A stretch of DNA of 64,000 bases from Streptomyces clavuligerus. GTDB lineage: Bacteria; Actinomycetota; Actinomycetes; Streptomycetales; Streptomycetaceae. The notes under the pieces were generated by a model that saw only the letters and a program-made list of their open reading frames with translations, was not told the origin of the DNA and did not search any database. Below are positions 36,963 through 47,706 of this stretch, piece after piece. Positions within the stretch are counted from its first letter, which is position 1, and each line of letters begins with the position of its first letter. Position numbers and translations under genes: made by a program. The DNA is taken from assembly GCF_005519465.1 (NCBI RefSeq), contig NZ_CP027858.1, positions 4,402,001 through 4,466,000 on the forward strand, given 5' to 3'.

Positions 36963-38230
36963 ACGGCGAACTCCTGGAACGCGATGGACTTCTCGACGGT
37001 GTAGTACTGCGAGCCCAGCATCTCCCCGATGATGTAGGCGTTGCGGTAGGGCCCCATGCCCAGGTCGGGCGAGGTGATCGAGTGGGTGTGGACCCCCGCG
37101 TTCTGGAGGAAGACCCCGCGCCCGGTGGTGTCGATCGCATAGTTGCGCGCCACGTCGAAGCGGCCCTGCCCGTCCCAGCGGAGCCGGTCGCGGACCGGCT
37201 CCAGGAAGGCGGGGACGGCGTACTTGTAGCCGGTGGCCAGGATCAGGCCCTCGGTCTCGATCTCGTACGCCTTGCCCTGCTCCTCCTGGCGCAGCGCGAG
37301 GGTGTACACGCCGTCCGCGTACCGGGCCCCGGTCAGCGCCGAGTTGGTGAGCAGGCGGGTCGGGACGGGGGCCGCGATGTTCTTCTGGTAGAGCAGGTCG
37401 AAGATGGCGTCGATGAGATCGCCGTCGATGCCCTTGAAGAGGCCCTTCTGTCCGCTCTCCAGCCGGTAGCGGGTCTCCTCCGGCAGGGCGTGGAAGTAGT
37501 CGATGTACTCCGGGGAGGTCATCTCCAGCGTCAGCTTGGTGTACTCCAGCGGGAAGAACCGCGGGGAGCGCGTCACCCAGTTGAGCCGGTAGCCGTGGAC
37601 GTCGATCTCGGAGAGCAGGTCGTAGTAGATCTCCGCCGCGCTCTGGCCGCTGCCGATCAGGGTGATCGACTTCTTCCGCTGGAGCTCCTGCTTGTGGTCG
37701 AGGTAGCGGGAGTTGTGGAGGAAGTCGCCGCCGAGGCCCTGGCAGGCGTCGGGGAGGTGCGGCGGGGTGCCGGTGCCGAGCACGAGCCGGCGGGCGGTGA
37801 GGACCTCACCGGCCTCGGTGCGCACCGTGTAGACCTCGGCGGCCTCGTCGTACTCCACCCGGGTGACGGTGGTGCTGAAGCGGATCGACGAGAGCTGCGC
37901 GGCGGCCCAGCGGCAGTAGTCGTTGTACTCCGTCCGCAGCGGGTAGAAGTTTTCCCGGATGTAGAAGGAGTAGAGCCGTCCCCGGTCCTTGAGGTAGTTG
38001 AGGAAGGAGTACGGCGAGGTCGGATCGGCGAGGGTGACCAGATCAGACATGAACGGGGTCTGGAGGTGGGCCCCTTCGAGGAACATGCCCGAGTGCCACT
38101 CGAAGTCCGGCTTGGACTCCAGGAAGACACCGTTCAGTTCGTCGATGGGCTCGGTGAGGCAGGCGAGGCCGAGATTGAAGGGCCCGAGCCCGATACCGAT
38201 GAAGTCGAAGGGCTCGTTAGGCGCTGACAA
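36959..38230 (-). CDS. desB: Cadaverine N-hydroxylase DesB (FAD monooxygenase)
   Basis: A 423-aa flavin monooxygenase of the lysine/ornithine N-monooxygenase family. FAD site [16 protein letters not shown] (residues 10-25), substrate/FAD segment [24 protein letters not shown] site [17 protein letters not shown], and the late [11 protein letters not shown] motif. It hydroxylates the free amine of cadaverine. ATG 38230 overlaps desA by 14 nt; the TGA overlaps the desC ATG. Confidence 0.96.
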   Translation of the reverse strand: MSAPNEPFDFIGIGLGPFNLGLACLTEPIDELNGVFLESKPDFEWHSGMFLEGAHLQTPFMSDLVTLADPTSPYSFLNYLKDRGRLYSFYIRENFYPLRTEYNDYCRWAAAQLSSIRFSTTVTRVEYDEAAEVYTVRTEAGEVLTARRLVLGTGTPPHLPDACQGLGGDFLHNSRYLDHKQELQRKKSITLIGSGQSAAEIYYDLLSEIDVHGYRLNWVTRSPRFFPLEYTKLTLEMTSPEYIDYFHALPEETRYRLESGQKGLFKGIDGDLIDAIFDLLYQKNIAAPVPTRLLTNSALTGARYADGVYTLALRQEEQGKAYEIETEGLILATGYKYAVPAFLEPVRDRLRWDGQGRFDVARNYAIDTTGRGVFLQNAGVHTHSITSPDLGMGPYRNAYIIGEMLGSQYYTVEKSIAFQEFAV

Positions 38231-39659
38231 GGCGATTCTCTCCCAGGTACTGCTCGGCGTGGCCGGCGATCAGATCGAGGACGGCGGCGATGTCGGAGAC
38301 CGTCGTCTCGGGGTTGAGGAGGGTGAACTTCAGATACTGGCGACCGCCGACCTTGGTCCCGGCCACCACGGCCTCGCCGGAGGCGAAGAGCGCCTTGCGG
38401 GCGTAGAGGTTGGCCCGGTCGATCTCGGCGGGGTCGGTGACGGCCTCGGGGATGTAGCGGTAGACCAGGGTGGACAGCGAGGGGCGGACCACGACGTCGT
38501 AACGGGGGTCGGCGGCCAGCAGCTCCCAGCCCTCGGCGGCCAGGTCGCAGACCTCGTCGAAGAGTCCGCCGACACCGTCCGCGCCCATCACCCGCAGGGT
38601 CAGCCACAGCTTCAGGGCGTCGAAGCGGCGGGTGGTCTGGAGGGACTTGTCGACCTGGTTGGGGATCTTCTCCTCGACGGTGCGCCGGGGGTTGAGGTAG
38701 TCCGCGTAGTAGGTGGCGTGCCGCAGGGTGGCGCTGTCGCGCACCAGCAGGGCGGAGGAACTGACCGGCTGGAAGAAGGACTTGTGGTAGTCGACGGTGA
38801 CGGAGTCGGCGCGCTCGATGCCGTCCAGGAGGTGGCGGCGGGCGGGCGAGGCGAGCAGTCCGCAGCCGTAGGCGGCGTCGACGTGCATCCAGGTCCCGTG
38901 GCGCTCCGCCAGCTCGGCGATCTCCTCCAGCGGGTCGATGGAGCCGAAGTCGGTGGTGCCCGCGGTGGCGACGATCGCCATCGGGACCAGCCCCTCACGG
39001 GCGCACAGCTCCAGCTCGGCGGCGAGCAGGACGGTCTGCATCCGCTTGTCCCGGTCGACGGGGACCGAGACGACGGCGTCGGGGCCGAGGCCCAGCAGTT
39101 TCGCGGACTTCTGGACGCTGAAGTGGCTGCACTCGGAGGCGAAGATGCGCAGTCTGCCCGGGTCGGCGGCCCTGGCCTCCTCACGGGCGAGCAGCAGCGC
39201 CTGGAGGTTGGACTGGGAGCCGCCGGAGGTGAAGACGCCGTCGGCGGCGCCGCCGAGGCCGATCCGCCCGGCGGTCCAGTCGATCAGCCGGCGCTCGATC
39301 AGGGTGCCGCCCGCGCTCTGGTCCCAGGTGTCCAGCGAGGAGTTGACGGCGGCGAGCACGGCCTCGCCGAGGACGGCGGGGATGACGACCGGGCAGTTGA
39401 GGTGGGCCAGGTAGCGCGGGTGGTGGAAGTAGACCGCGTCCCGCAGATAGATCTGTTCCAGCTCGTCCAGGGCGGAGGAGGTGTCGCCGAGGGGCCGGTC
39501 GAGGTCGACGGCCGAGATCTCGGGCGCGAGTTCCTCCGGGGTGATGCCGGTGAACGGCCGCCGGGTCGTGGCGAATCGATTCGCCACCCGCTCGACGCCT
39601 TCTGTCACGGCGCGCCGGTAGACCTCCGCCGTGCCGTCGTTGAGGAGCTGCGAGCGCAT
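38217..39659 (-). CDS. desA: Lysine decarboxylase DesA (PLP group II)
   Basis: A 480-aa PLP enzyme that converts lysine to cadaverine. Group II decarboxylase signatures: [14 protein letters not shown] (144-157), HVDAAYG with Asp261, and the Schiff-base lysine Lys293 in [14 protein letters not shown]. Start ATG 39659. A DmdR1-type iron box lies about 75-90 nt upstream, so the operon should be silent in iron-replete cells. Confidence 0.96.
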   Translation of the reverse strand: MRSQLLNDGTAEVYRRAVTEGVERVANRFATTRRPFTGITPEELAPEISAVDLDRPLGDTSSALDELEQIYLRDAVYFHHPRYLAHLNCPVVIPAVLGEAVLAAVNSSLDTWDQSAGGTLIERRLIDWTAGRIGLGGAADGVFTSGGSQSNLQALLLAREEARAADPGRLRIFASECSHFSVQKSAKLLGLGPDAVVSVPVDRDKRMQTVLLAAELELCAREGLVPMAIVATAGTTDFGSIDPLEEIAELAERHGTWMHVDAAYGCGLLASPARRHLLDGIERADSVTVDYHKSFFQPVSSSALLVRDSATLRHATYYADYLNPRRTVEEKIPNQVDKSLQTTRRFDALKLWLTLRVMGADGVGGLFDEVCDLAAEGWELLAADPRYDVVVRPSLSTLVYRYIPEAVTDPAEIDRANLYARKALFASGEAVVAGTKVGGRQYLKFTLLNPETTVSDIAAVLDLIAGHAEQYLGENRLVSA

Positions 39660-39731
39660 GCGATGCCCTTCTGGGTGTGGGGGATCAGGCCGTCCGCCGC
39701 GGACAGGGGGATGGGGCGGAACGACCTCAAC

Positions 39732-39750
39732 TGAGGTTAGCCTAACCTAA
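39732..39750 (-). promoter_or_regulatory. Iron box (DmdR1/DtxR operator) of desABCD
   Basis: Reads TTAGGTTAGGCTAACCTCA on the minus strand, a near-perfect 19-bp iron box (consensus TTAGGTTAGGCTCACCTAA). It is about 75-90 nt before the desA start codon. Confidence 0.93.
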
Positions 39751-40006
39751 TTTCCAATGCCACCCCGAGGGCGTCCCCGGTCGGGCAATTCCTGGCCGGG
39801 CCGGTGGAAGGGCAGGTCAGGGGCGGTCGGACGGCATGGGGAGAGAGCGCCCGTGCCGGACGGCGGGGCTGAACGAGCTGATGTGGGGGGGCGGTGGGGA
39901 GGCCCCGGGCGCTTGGGCCGGGAGGAGCCGGGCGCCCGGACGGGAGGGCCGCGGGTGCCCCGGGGCGGCCCTCGCCGTCGGCGGACCGCTCGCGCGGCCC
40001 GTCCGC
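39751..40006. other. Non-coding spacer between desA and the reductase gene
   Basis: About 250 bp without a gene I can support. It holds the 5' part of the des promoter region on the left and the 3' end of the reductase transcript on the right; no clear hairpin is seen. Confidence 0.5.
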
Positions 40007-40900
40007 TCAGCCCTCGTCGTCGGTGGCGGGCCGCTCCCGCAGCCCGTCCTCGCTCACCCCGCGCTTCCAGTAGCCGACGAAGGTGATCCGGCGGCGGTCG
40101 AAGCCGCGCTCGCCCACCAGATGGCGGCGGAGCGCCTTCATGGTGCCGGACTCGCCCGCGAGCCAGGTGTACGGAGTGCCGCCGGGCAGTTCGGCGGCGG
40201 CGATCGCGTCCACCGCGGACGGCGCCCCCTCGTCCCGCACCAGCCAGGTGATCTCGACCTCGCCCGCGGTGGCGAACTCCAGCCGGTCACCGGCGTGCGG
40301 GACCTCCAGCCAGAGCCTGGCCCGCGTCCCGGCGGGCAGCCAGTCGAGGATTCCGCCGACGGCGGGCAGCGCGGTCTCGTCGCCCCACATCAGCAGCCAG
40401 TCGGTGTCCGCGGGGGGTTGGCAGCGCACCGAGCCGTTGTCGGCGGCGGTCGGGCCGAGCACCATCACCCGGTCGCCGGGCGCGGCGGCGAGCGCCCAGC
40501 GGCAGGCCGGGCCGCCGTCCTCGTGCACCGCGAAGTCGATGTCCACCTCGACGGGCCCGCCCTCGGGGCGGCGCTGCTCGCGCACGGTGTACGAGCGCAT
40601 GACCGCCCGGACGCCGGCGGGGAGCGCCCGCCAGGCGGCGAAGGTGGCGCGGTAGCCCGCCGGGTCCACCGGGACCACCGGCGCGTCCTGGCCCGGGTGC
40701 GGGAGGAAGAGCGAGAGGGACTGGTCCCGGCCGCCCGCGTGGAAGTCCTTCAGCTCGTCGTCGCCGGGGAAGCCGTGGAACGTGACGCGCACCAGGGAGG
40801 GGGAGAGCCGCACGGCCCGGTCCACCTGGAGGGAGAAGTAGCGGAACGGGATCGCGGGCTCGGCCGTGGTGGACATGGGCAGGCGACCTTCTTCTGTCAT
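40007..40900 (-). CDS. desF: Siderophore-interacting protein (FAD ferric-siderophore reductase, DesF-like)
   Basis: A 297-aa FAD-binding reductase of the SIP/ViuB family that releases iron from imported ferrioxamine. FAD-binding barrel about 20-150 with MRSYTVREQRRPEGGPVEVDIDFAVHEDGGPACRWALAAAPGDRV arranged as RxYTxR then GPACRWA; NAD(P)H-domain LLMWGDETALPAVGGIL and TWLAGESGTMKALRRHL. Two possible starts are ATG 40900 and ATG 40876. A second iron box lies 35 nt upstream of 40900. In S. coelicolor the binding-protein gene desE adjoins this gene; here the next gene is an acyl-CoA dehydrogenase instead. Confidence 0.9.
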   Translation of the reverse strand: MTEEGRLPMSTTAEPAIPFRYFSLQVDRAVRLSPSLVRVTFHGFPGDDELKDFHAGGRDQSLSLFLPHPGQDAPVVPVDPAGYRATFAAWRALPAGVRAVMRSYTVREQRRPEGGPVEVDIDFAVHEDGGPACRWALAAAPGDRVMVLGPTAADNGSVRCQPPADTDWLLMWGDETALPAVGGILDWLPAGTRARLWLEVPHAGDRLEFATAGEVEITWLVRDEGAPSAVDAIAAAELPGGTPYTWLAGESGTMKALRRHLVGERGFDRRRITFVGYWKRGVSEDGLRERPATDDEG

Positions 40901-40934
40901 ACGGGCGGCGGGAGCCCGTGGAGCAGGATGGGAA

Positions 40935-40953
40935 ATAGGTTAGCCTAACCTCA
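40935..40953 (-). promoter_or_regulatory. Iron box of the siderophore reductase gene
   Basis: TGAGGTTAGGCTAACCTAT on the minus strand, 35 nt before the start codon: a 19-bp DmdR1-type iron box sharing the AGGTTAGGCTAACCT core with the desA box. Confidence 0.92.
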
Positions 40954-41044
40954 TTTCGATCTTCTATAGGGGGGCGGGACGGAGTCCGCGCCGCCCGGGT
41001 GCGCCCCCGGGTGCGCGGACGGCCCCGGCCGTCCCCCTGAGGCG

Positions 41045-41090
41045 GTCCGGGGCCGGGGGCGGATACCGCCGGTGCCGCCGGGCCCCGGAC
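41045..41090 (-). terminator. Hairpin after the acyl-CoA dehydrogenase operon
   Basis: GTCCGGGGCC (41045-41054) pairs with GGCCCCGGAC (41081-41090), with further inner pairing (ggcgg/ccgcc). It lies 18 nt past the operon's last stop codon. Confidence 0.6.
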
Positions 41091-41107
41091 GGTGCCGCCC
41101 CGTGCCG

Positions 41108-42274
41108 TCAGCCCGTGAGCCCCAACTCGCGGGCGATCAGCATCCGCTGGACCTCGCTCGTCCCCTCGCCGATCTCCAGGATCTTGGAGTCCCGCCACAT
41201 CCGGGCCACGGGGTACTCGTTCATGAAGCCGTAGCCGCCGTGGATCTGGGTGGCGTCCCGGGCGTTGTCGACGGCGACCGTGGACGAGTACAGCTTCGCC
41301 AGCGCCGCCTGCTTCTTGAAGGGCTCGCCCAGCACCAGCCGGGAGGCCGCGTCCCGCCAGCCGACCCGGGCCATGTGCGCCCGCATCTCCATGTCGGCGA
41401 TCTTGAACTGGATGGACTGGTTGGCGCCGATCGGGCGGCCGAAGGCGTGGCGCTGCCTCGCGTACGCCACCGACTCGTCCACACAGCCCTGGGCCAGGCC
41501 CGTCGCCAGCGCGGAGATGGCGATCCTGCCCTCGTCCAGGATGCGCAGGAACTGCGCGTACCCCCGGCCCTCCTCGCCGACCAGGTTCGCGAGCGGTACC
41601 CGTACCCCGTCGAAGGCCAGCTCGCGGGTGTCGGACGCGTTCCAGCCGACCTTGGAGTACGCGGGGGCCACGGTGAAGCCGGGGGTGCCCGACGGGATGA
41701 TGATCGAGGAGATCAGCGGCTTGCCCTCGGGGGTGCGGCCGGTGACGGCGGTGACGGTCACCAGCCCCGTGATGTCCGTCCCGGCGTTGGTGATGAAGCA
41801 CTTGGAGCCGTTGATCACCCATTCGCCCGCCGCCTCGTCGCGCACGGCGGTGGTCCGGGTACCGCCCGCGTCGGAGCCGCCCTCCGGCTCGGTCAGCCCG
41901 AAGGCGCCGAGCATCTCGCCCGAGCAGAGCTTCGGCAGCCACCGCCGCTTCTGCTCCTCCGTGCCGAAGCGGTAGAGGGGCATCGCGCCGAGCGAGACCC
42001 CGGCCTCCAGGGTGATGGCGACGGACGAGTCCACCCGTGCCAGCTCCTCCAGGGCGATGCCGAGCGCGAGGAAGTCGCCGCCCATCCCGCCGTACTCCTC
42101 CGGGAAGGGCAGTCCGAACAGCCCCATCCGGCCCATCTCGGCCACGATGCCGTAGGGGAACTCATGGCGCTCGTAGAGGTCGCCGATGGCGGGGGCGACC
42201 ACGTCGTGCGCGAACTGCTCGACGGTGCGGCGCAGTTCCTCGTGCTCCGGTGTGAGCCGGTGGTCCAGTGGCAT
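41108..42274 (-). CDS. acdH: Acyl-CoA dehydrogenase (AcdH-like) of branched-chain catabolism
   Basis: A 388-aa FAD flavoprotein that introduces a 2,3 double bond in acyl-CoA. Signatures: GAFGLTEPEGGSDAGGTRTTA, the FAD-stacking helix region RQRHAFGRPIGANQSIQF, and QIHGGYGFMNEYPVARMWRD with the catalytic Glu in the classical short-chain position (isovaleryl-CoA dehydrogenases place it elsewhere). By position it matches S. coelicolor AcdH, reported to act on branched acyl-CoAs. Last gene of the operon; ATG 42274 is 6 nt after the lyase stop. Confidence 0.9.
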   Translation of the reverse strand: MPLDHRLTPEHEELRRTVEQFAHDVVAPAIGDLYERHEFPYGIVAEMGRMGLFGLPFPEEYGGMGGDFLALGIALEELARVDSSVAITLEAGVSLGAMPLYRFGTEEQKRRWLPKLCSGEMLGAFGLTEPEGGSDAGGTRTTAVRDEAAGEWVINGSKCFITNAGTDITGLVTVTAVTGRTPEGKPLISSIIIPSGTPGFTVAPAYSKVGWNASDTRELAFDGVRVPLANLVGEEGRGYAQFLRILDEGRIAISALATGLAQGCVDESVAYARQRHAFGRPIGANQSIQFKIADMEMRAHMARVGWRDAASRLVLGEPFKKQAALAKLYSSTVAVDNARDATQIHGGYGFMNEYPVARMWRDSKILEIGEGTSEVQRMLIARELGLTG

Positions 42275-42280
42275 GGCGAT

Positions 42281-43258
42281 TCAGTCCTCGGGGTTCAGGG
42301 CGCGGACGGTACGGGAGGGGCTGGGGCGGCCCAGCCGCCCCGCGAGCCAGACGCTGGTGGCGGCGAGCCCGGCCAGGTCGACACCGGTCTCGATGCCGAG
42401 GCCCCGGAGCATCCACACCAGGTCCTCGGTGGCGAGGTTCCCGGTGGCGCTCCTCGCGTACGGGCAGCCGCCCAGGCCGCCCGCCGACGCGTCCACGGTG
42501 GTGACGCCGTGCTCCAGCGCGGCCAGGGTGTTGGCCAGCGCCTGGCCGTAGGTGTCGTGGAAGTGCACGGCGAGCGCGGACAGGGGCACCCCCGCCGCGC
42601 CGAGCGCGGTCAGCAGGGCGCGCACCTGGCCCGGGGTGGCGACCCCGATGGTGTCGCCGAGGGACAGCTCCGTACAGCCCAGCCCGTACAGCCCGCGCGC
42701 GACGGAGACCACCTGTCCGGCCGGGACCGGGCCCTCCCAGGGGTCGCCGAAGCACATCGACAGATAGCCGCGCACCGCGATCCCCTCGGCCCGGGCGCGC
42801 TCGACCACCGGGGCGAACATGGCCAGCGACTCGTCCACGCTCCGGTTGAGGTTGCGGCGGGCGAAGGACTCGGTGGCCGAGCCGAAGACGGCGATCCGGC
42901 GCACACCGAGGGCGATGGCCCGGTCCAGACCCCGTTCGTTCGGGACAAGGACGGGGAGTTCCACGCCGGTGAGGTCGCCGAGCAGCGGATAGAGCCGCTC
43001 CGCGTCGGCGAGCTGGGGCACCCACTCGGGGCGCACCAGGCTCGTCGCCTCGATGGTGGTGAGTCCGGCGGCGGCGAGGCGGTGCACGAACTCGGCCTTG
43101 ACCTCGGTGGGGACCACGGCCCGTTCGTTCTGGAGGCCGTCGCGGGGGCCGACCTCGTGGATGCGCACCCGGGACGGCAGCCCGGGGGCGGGGACCCGCA
43201 TCGGCAGCGCGGCGGGGCCCGTGGCGGCGGGCGCCCTCTCCTCGGGTGTCTCAGTCAT
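42281..43258 (-). CDS. Hydroxymethylglutaryl-CoA lyase
   Basis: A 325-aa TIM-barrel enzyme that cleaves HMG-CoA to acetyl-CoA and acetoacetate, the last step of leucine breakdown. Signatures: [11 protein letters not shown] near residue 36, [12 protein letters not shown] with metal-binding His residues, and [24 protein letters not shown] with the active-site Cys. It overlaps the upstream carboxylase gene by 8 nt. Confidence 0.94.
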   Translation of the reverse strand: MTETPEERAPAATGPAALPMRVPAPGLPSRVRIHEVGPRDGLQNERAVVPTEVKAEFVHRLAAAGLTTIEATSLVRPEWVPQLADAERLYPLLGDLTGVELPVLVPNERGLDRAIALGVRRIAVFGSATESFARRNLNRSVDESLAMFAPVVERARAEGIAVRGYLSMCFGDPWEGPVPAGQVVSVARGLYGLGCTELSLGDTIGVATPGQVRALLTALGAAGVPLSALAVHFHDTYGQALANTLAALEHGVTTVDASAGGLGGCPYARSATGNLATEDLVWMLRGLGIETGVDLAGLAATSVWLAGRLGRPSPSRTVRALNPED

Positions 43259-45203
43259 CGGCCGCCTCCTCCCGGGGGGTGACCACGGCGAGGACCTGGT
43301 CCATGGCGACCGTGGTCCCGGCGGTGACGTCCAGCTCGGTCACGGTCCCCGCGTGCGGGGCGGAGATGACGTGCTCCATCTTCATCGCCTCCACCACCAG
43401 CAGGCCCTGCCCGGCGGCGACGGTGTCCCCGACGGCCACCTTGACCACGGTGACCGTGCCCGGCATGGGCGCCGCGAGGGTGTCGGCCCCGGCGCGGGCC
43501 GCGCCGCCGAGCAGCGCGGCGACCGGGTCGTGGTCCTGGACGTGCCAGGAGTCGCCGTCCCGGCCGAGCCACTGCCCGGCGTGGGCGAAGGTGTGGGTGA
43601 CCCCGTCCAGGACGACGCTCACCGACGTGGGGCCGACGGTGTGCCCGGCGGGCGCGGTGACCGTCACCGGCTCGTGGCCCGGGACCCGCAGCGGGAAGGC
43701 GGGCGGCGCGGGGGTGCCGCCCAGCCGCCAGCCGGAGGGGACCGAGAAGGGGTCCGTCCACCCCGCCGGGCCGGGCGCGGGGGCGAGCGCGGCCAGCCGG
43801 AGCGCGGCGGCCGCCGCGTAGACCTCGTCCGGGACGGCCCTCGGGACGAGCCCGGCGGCCTCGCGCTCCACCAGACCGGTGTCCAGGTCCCCGGAGACGA
43901 CCTCCGGGAGGTCGAGGAGACGGCGCAGGAAGCCCGCGTTCGTGGGCACGCCGAGGGTGAGGGTCCCGGCGAGCGCGGCCCGCAGCCGGCGCAGCGCGGT
44001 GGCGCGGTCGGGGCCGTGCGCGACGACCTTGGCCAGCATCGGGTCGTACAGGCTGGAGACCTCGGTGCCCTCGCTCAGGCCGGAGTCGGTGCGCACCCCC
44101 TCACCGCCGGGCTCGGCCAGGGCGAGGACGGTGCCGCCGGAGGGGAGGAAGCCGCGCGCGGGGTCCTCGGCGCAGATCCGGGCCTCGACGGCGTGCCCGG
44201 TCAGGACGATGTCGTCCTGGCCGAAGGAGAGCCGTTCCCCGGCCGCGACCCGGAGCTGCCAGGCGACCAGGTCGAGCCCGGTGACCAGCTCGGTGACGGG
44301 GTGCTCGACCTGGAGCCGGGTGTTCATCTCCATGAAGAAGTGGTCGTCCGGGGCGCCGCCGGGGACGATGAACTCGACCGTGCCCGCGCCCCGGTAGCCG
44401 CAGGAGCGGGCCGCGTCGACGGCCGCCGCGCCCATCCGTTCGCGCTGCCCCGGTGTCAGCAGCACGCTCGGGGCCTCCTCGACGATCTTCTGATGGCGGC
44501 GCTGGAGGGAGCACTCGCGCTCGCCGAGGTGGACCACGTTCCCGTGGCCGTCGGCGAGGATCTGGATCTCGATATGGCGGGGGCGGTCGATCCACCGCTC
44601 GACCAGCAGGGTGTCGTCGCCGAAGGAGGCGCGGGCCTCGCGCCGGGCGGCGGCGATCTCCTCGGGGAGCGCGGCGGCGTCACGGACGAGCCGCATGCCC
44701 TTGCCGCCGCCGCCCGCCGAGGGCTTGAGCAGCACCGGCATCCCGGTCTCCCGGGCCGCGTCGGCGAGTTCCGCGTCGCTCAGACCGCTGCCCGAGGAGC
44801 CGGGGACGACCGGGACCCCGGCCGCGCGGACGGTCTCCTTGGCGCGGATCTTGTCGCCCATCAGCGCGATGGCTCCGGCGGGCGGCCCGATGAAGACGAG
44901 TCCCGCCTCCTCGCAGGCGCGCGCGAAGGCGGCGTTCTCCGCGAGGAAGCCGTAGCCGGGGTGGACCGCCCGCGCGCCGGTGCGGGCGGCGGCGGCGAGA
45001 ATCCGATCGGTGCGCAGATAGCTGTCGGCGGCGGGCGGCGGGCCGATCCGTACGGCGGTGTCGGCCTCGCGGACATGCCGGGCCCCGGCGTCCGCGTCGC
45101 TGTGGACGGCGACCGAGCGAATCCCGAGGGCCCGCAGGGTGCGGATGACCCGGACGGCGATCTCGCCCCGGTTGGCCACCAGGACCGTGTCGAACATCGT
45201 CAT
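43251..45203 (-). CDS. Acyl-CoA carboxylase alpha subunit (biotin carboxylase + BCCP)
   Basis: A 650-aa fusion. Biotin carboxylase (1-450): [19 protein letters not shown]-grasp loop [33 protein letters not shown] and [15 protein letters not shown] short linker domain follows, then a biotinyl domain at the C-terminus with the biotin lysine in [11 protein letters not shown]. In this gene context it is most likely the alpha subunit of 3-methylcrotonyl-CoA carboxylase; acetyl/propionyl-CoA specificity cannot be excluded. Start ATG 45203 (second ATG two codons on), 64 nt after the beta gene. Confidence 0.93.
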   Translation of the reverse strand: MTMFDTVLVANRGEIAVRVIRTLRALGIRSVAVHSDADAGARHVREADTAVRIGPPPAADSYLRTDRILAAAARTGARAVHPGYGFLAENAAFARACEEAGLVFIGPPAGAIALMGDKIRAKETVRAAGVPVVPGSSGSGLSDAELADAARETGMPVLLKPSAGGGGKGMRLVRDAAALPEEIAAARREARASFGDDTLLVERWIDRPRHIEIQILADGHGNVVHLGERECSLQRRHQKIVEEAPSVLLTPGQRERMGAAAVDAARSCGYRGAGTVEFIVPGGAPDDHFFMEMNTRLQVEHPVTELVTGLDLVAWQLRVAAGERLSFGQDDIVLTGHAVEARICAEDPARGFLPSGGTVLALAEPGGEGVRTDSGLSEGTEVSSLYDPMLAKVVAHGPDRATALRRLRAALAGTLTLGVPTNAGFLRRLLDLPEVVSGDLDTGLVEREAAGLVPRAVPDEVYAAAAALRLAALAPAPGPAGWTDPFSVPSGWRLGGTPAPPAFPLRVPGHEPVTVTAPAGHTVGPTSVSVVLDGVTHTFAHAGQWLGRDGDSWHVQDHDPVAALLGGAARAGADTLAAPMPGTVTVVKVAVGDTVAAGQGLLVVEAMKMEHVISAPHAGTVTELDVTAGTTVAMDQVLAVVTPREEAADD

Positions 45204-45267
45204 GGCGCTCCCCTCACACCGCTCACACCTCTCACATCACTCATGTCCTTCACGCCCCTCACGCCCC

Positions 45268-46905
45268 TCACATCCGGAAGACGCCGAACCGGGGTTCACC
45301 CAGGGGGGCGTTGGCACAGGCGGTCAGGGCCAGCCCCAGGACCTGGCGGGTCTCCAGCGGGTCGATCACCCCGTCGTCCCAGAGCCGGGCGGTGGCGTAC
45401 CAGGCGCTGCCCTGCCGTGCGTACTGCTCGCGGACGGGCGCCTTGAACGCCTCCTCGTCCTCGGCGGGCCACTCCTCGCCGCGCGCCTCGATCTGGTCCC
45501 GTTTGACGGTGGCGAGGACGGAGGCGGCCTGCTCACCGCCCATGACGGAGATCTTGGCGTTGGGCCACATCCACAGGAACCGGGGGGAGTAGGCCCGGCC
45601 GCACATGGAGTAGTTGCCCGCGCCGTAGGAGCCGCCGACGACGACGGTCAGCTTGGGCACCCGGGCGCAGGCGACGGCGGTGACCATCTTGGCGCCGTGC
45701 TTGGCGATGCCGCCCGCCTCGTAGGCCCGGCCGACCATGAAGCCGGAGATGTTCTGGAGGAAGATCAGCGGGATGCCGCGCTGGTCGCACACCTCGATGA
45801 AGTGCGCGCCCTTCTGGGCGGACTCGGCGAACAGGATGCCGTTGTTGGCGACGATCCCGACGGGGTGGCCGTGCAGCCGGGCGAAGCCGGTGACCAGGGT
45901 CTGCCCGAACTCGGCCTTGAACTCCTGGAATCGGGAGCCGTCGGTGATCCGCGCGATGATCTCGCGGGCGTCGTAGGGGGTGCGGGAGTCGACCGGCACC
46001 GCCCCGTACAGCCCCGCCGGGTCGGCCTTCGGCTCCTCGGCCCGCTCCACGGTCCACGGGAGCGGGCCGCGCGCGGGGAGGGTGGCGACGATGTTCCGGA
46101 CGATCCGCAGCGCGTGCGCGTCGTTCTCGGCGAGATGGTCGGTGACGCCGGAGACCCGGGAGTGCACCTCGCCGCCGCCCAGCTCCTCGGCGGTGACGAC
46201 CTCACCGGTCGCGGCCTTCACCAGGGGCGGGCCGCCCAGGAAGATCGTCCCCTGGCCGCGGACGATCACGGCCTCGTCGCTCATCGCGGGGACGTAGGCG
46301 CCGCCCGCCGTGCAGGAGCCGAGGACGGCCGCGATCTGCGGGATACCGGCGGCGGAGAGCCGGGCCTGGTGGTAGAAGATCCGTCCGAAGTGGTCCCGGT
46401 CGGGGAAGACCTCGTCCTGCATCGGCAGGAAGGCCCCGCCGGAGTCGACGAGATAGAGACAGGGGAGACGGTTCTCCAGCGCGATCTCCTGGGCGCGGAG
46501 GTGCTTCTTCACCGTCATCGGATAGTAGGTGCCGCCCTTGACGGTGGCGTCATTGGCGACGATCACCGTCTCGCGCCCGCTGACCCGGCCGATGCCCGCG
46601 ATCACCCCGGCGGCCGGGGCCTGGTCCTCGTACATCCCGTCGGCGGCGAGCGGGGCCAGCTCCAGGAAGGGGGAGCCGGGGTCGAGCAGGGCGTCCACCC
46701 GGTCGCGGGGGAGGAGCTTGCCCCGGGCGGTGTGGCGGGCGCGGGCCTTCTCGCCGCCGCCGAGCCGGGCCCGGGCCAGCTTGCGGCGCAGGGTTTCGGC
46801 CAGCTCCCGGTGGGCGGCCTCATGGGCCCGCCAGGCCGGGGACGCGGGGTCCGCCGCGCTGGTGAGCACGGGTGCCTGCTGCATCGTGTCACTCCTGTGG
46901 GTCAC
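45268..46905 (-). CDS. Acyl-CoA carboxylase beta subunit (carboxyltransferase)
   Basis: A 545-aa carboxyltransferase with two crotonase-like halves. Residues such as [28 protein letters not shown] (about 55-82), [25 protein letters not shown] and [38 protein letters not shown] are diagnostic of methylcrotonyl-type beta chains. First gene of a four-gene operon (beta, alpha, HMG-CoA lyase, acyl-CoA dehydrogenase) that covers leucine catabolism apart from a methylglutaconyl-CoA hydratase, which is not in the window. Divergent from the TetR regulator. Confidence 0.94.
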   Translation of the reverse strand: MTHRSDTMQQAPVLTSAADPASPAWRAHEAAHRELAETLRRKLARARLGGGEKARARHTARGKLLPRDRVDALLDPGSPFLELAPLAADGMYEDQAPAAGVIAGIGRVSGRETVIVANDATVKGGTYYPMTVKKHLRAQEIALENRLPCLYLVDSGGAFLPMQDEVFPDRDHFGRIFYHQARLSAAGIPQIAAVLGSCTAGGAYVPAMSDEAVIVRGQGTIFLGGPPLVKAATGEVVTAEELGGGEVHSRVSGVTDHLAENDAHALRIVRNIVATLPARGPLPWTVERAEEPKADPAGLYGAVPVDSRTPYDAREIIARITDGSRFQEFKAEFGQTLVTGFARLHGHPVGIVANNGILFAESAQKGAHFIEVCDQRGIPLIFLQNISGFMVGRAYEAGGIAKHGAKMVTAVACARVPKLTVVVGGSYGAGNYSMCGRAYSPRFLWMWPNAKISVMGGEQAASVLATVKRDQIEARGEEWPAEDEEAFKAPVREQYARQGSAWYATARLWDDGVIDPLETRQVLGLALTACANAPLGEPRFGVFRM

Positions 46906-46909
46906 TCCT

Positions 46910-46953
46910 GTTAATGAGCGTTAACGCGCCTCTTCAGGTTAACGATCGCTAAC
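46910..46953. promoter_or_regulatory. Two palindromic TetR operators between carboxylase operon and regulator
   Basis: GTTAATGAGCGTTAAC (46910-46925) and GTTAACGATCGCTAAC (46938-46953) are similar 16-bp palindromes with GTTA...TAAC ends, 28 bp centre to centre. The right one overlaps a candidate -35 (TTAACG, 46939-46944) of the regulator, whose -10 is TAGAAT (46963-46968). Both divergent promoters are likely repressed. Confidence 0.8.
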
Positions 46954-46976
46954 AGGCTTGTCTAGAATCGGATTCC

Positions 46977-47588
46977 ATGAGCACCAGGACGGACGCGCCC
47001 ACACGACGCGAACAGATCCTCAAGGCGGCTGCCCGGCTCTTCGCCGAGCGTGGATTCCACGGGGTCGGCGTCGACGAGATAGGGGCCGCCGTCGGGATCA
47101 GCGGACCCGGGCTCTACCGGCACTTCGCGGGCAAGGACGCGATGCTGGCGGAGCTGCTGGTGGGGATCAGCGACCGGCTGCTCAGCGGCGGCAGGCTGCG
47201 GGTGGAGGAGTCGGCCGCCGACCCGGCCGCGCTGCTCGCCTCGCTGATCGACGGGCACATCGACTTCGCGCTGGACGACCGGCCGCTGATCACCCTGCAC
47301 GACCGGGAGCTGGACCGGCTGCGGGAGAGCGACCGCAAGCGGGTGCGGCAGCTCCAGCGGCAGTACGCGGAGCTGTGGGTGACGGCGGTGCGGCGGGTGC
47401 ACCCCGAGGTCCCGGAGACCGAGGCGCGGGCGGCCGTGCACGCGGTCTTCGGGCTGCTGAACTCCACCCCGCACCTGGGGACGGGGGAGGACGGCGCCGA
47501 CGCGGCGGCGGCGCGGGCCGCGACGGAGGAACTGCTGCGGAGGCTGGCGCACGGGGCGTTCGCGTCGCTGGCGCGGAACGGGGGCTGA
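46977..47588 (+). CDS. TetR/AcrR-family regulator of the carboxylase operon
   Basis: A 203-aa repressor. N-terminal helix-turn-helix (about 10-57; RREQILKAAARLFAERGFHGVGVDEIGAAVGI and GPGLYRHFAGKDAMLAELL) and an all-helical ligand domain. The ATG is only about 9 nt downstream of a candidate -10 box (46963-46968), so the mRNA may be leaderless. Adjacent palindromes support autoregulation and control of the divergent operon; the ligand is probably an acyl-CoA of that pathway (inference). Confidence 0.9.
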   Translation: MSTRTDAPTRREQILKAAARLFAERGFHGVGVDEIGAAVGISGPGLYRHFAGKDAMLAELLVGISDRLLSGGRLRVEESAADPAALLASLIDGHIDFALDDRPLITLHDRELDRLRESDRKRVRQLQRQYAELWVTAVRRVHPEVPETEARAAVHAVFGLLNSTPHLGTGEDGADAAAARAATEELLRRLAHGAFASLARNGG

Positions 47589-47706
47589 GACGGGGCCGAG
47601 GCGGGGGCCTGGACAGGGGGCTGAGACGGGGGCTGAGACGGGGCCGGGGCGGGGGCTGAGGCGGAACGGCGGCACGGTCCGTGGCCGTGACGGCACAATG
47701 GGCCCC

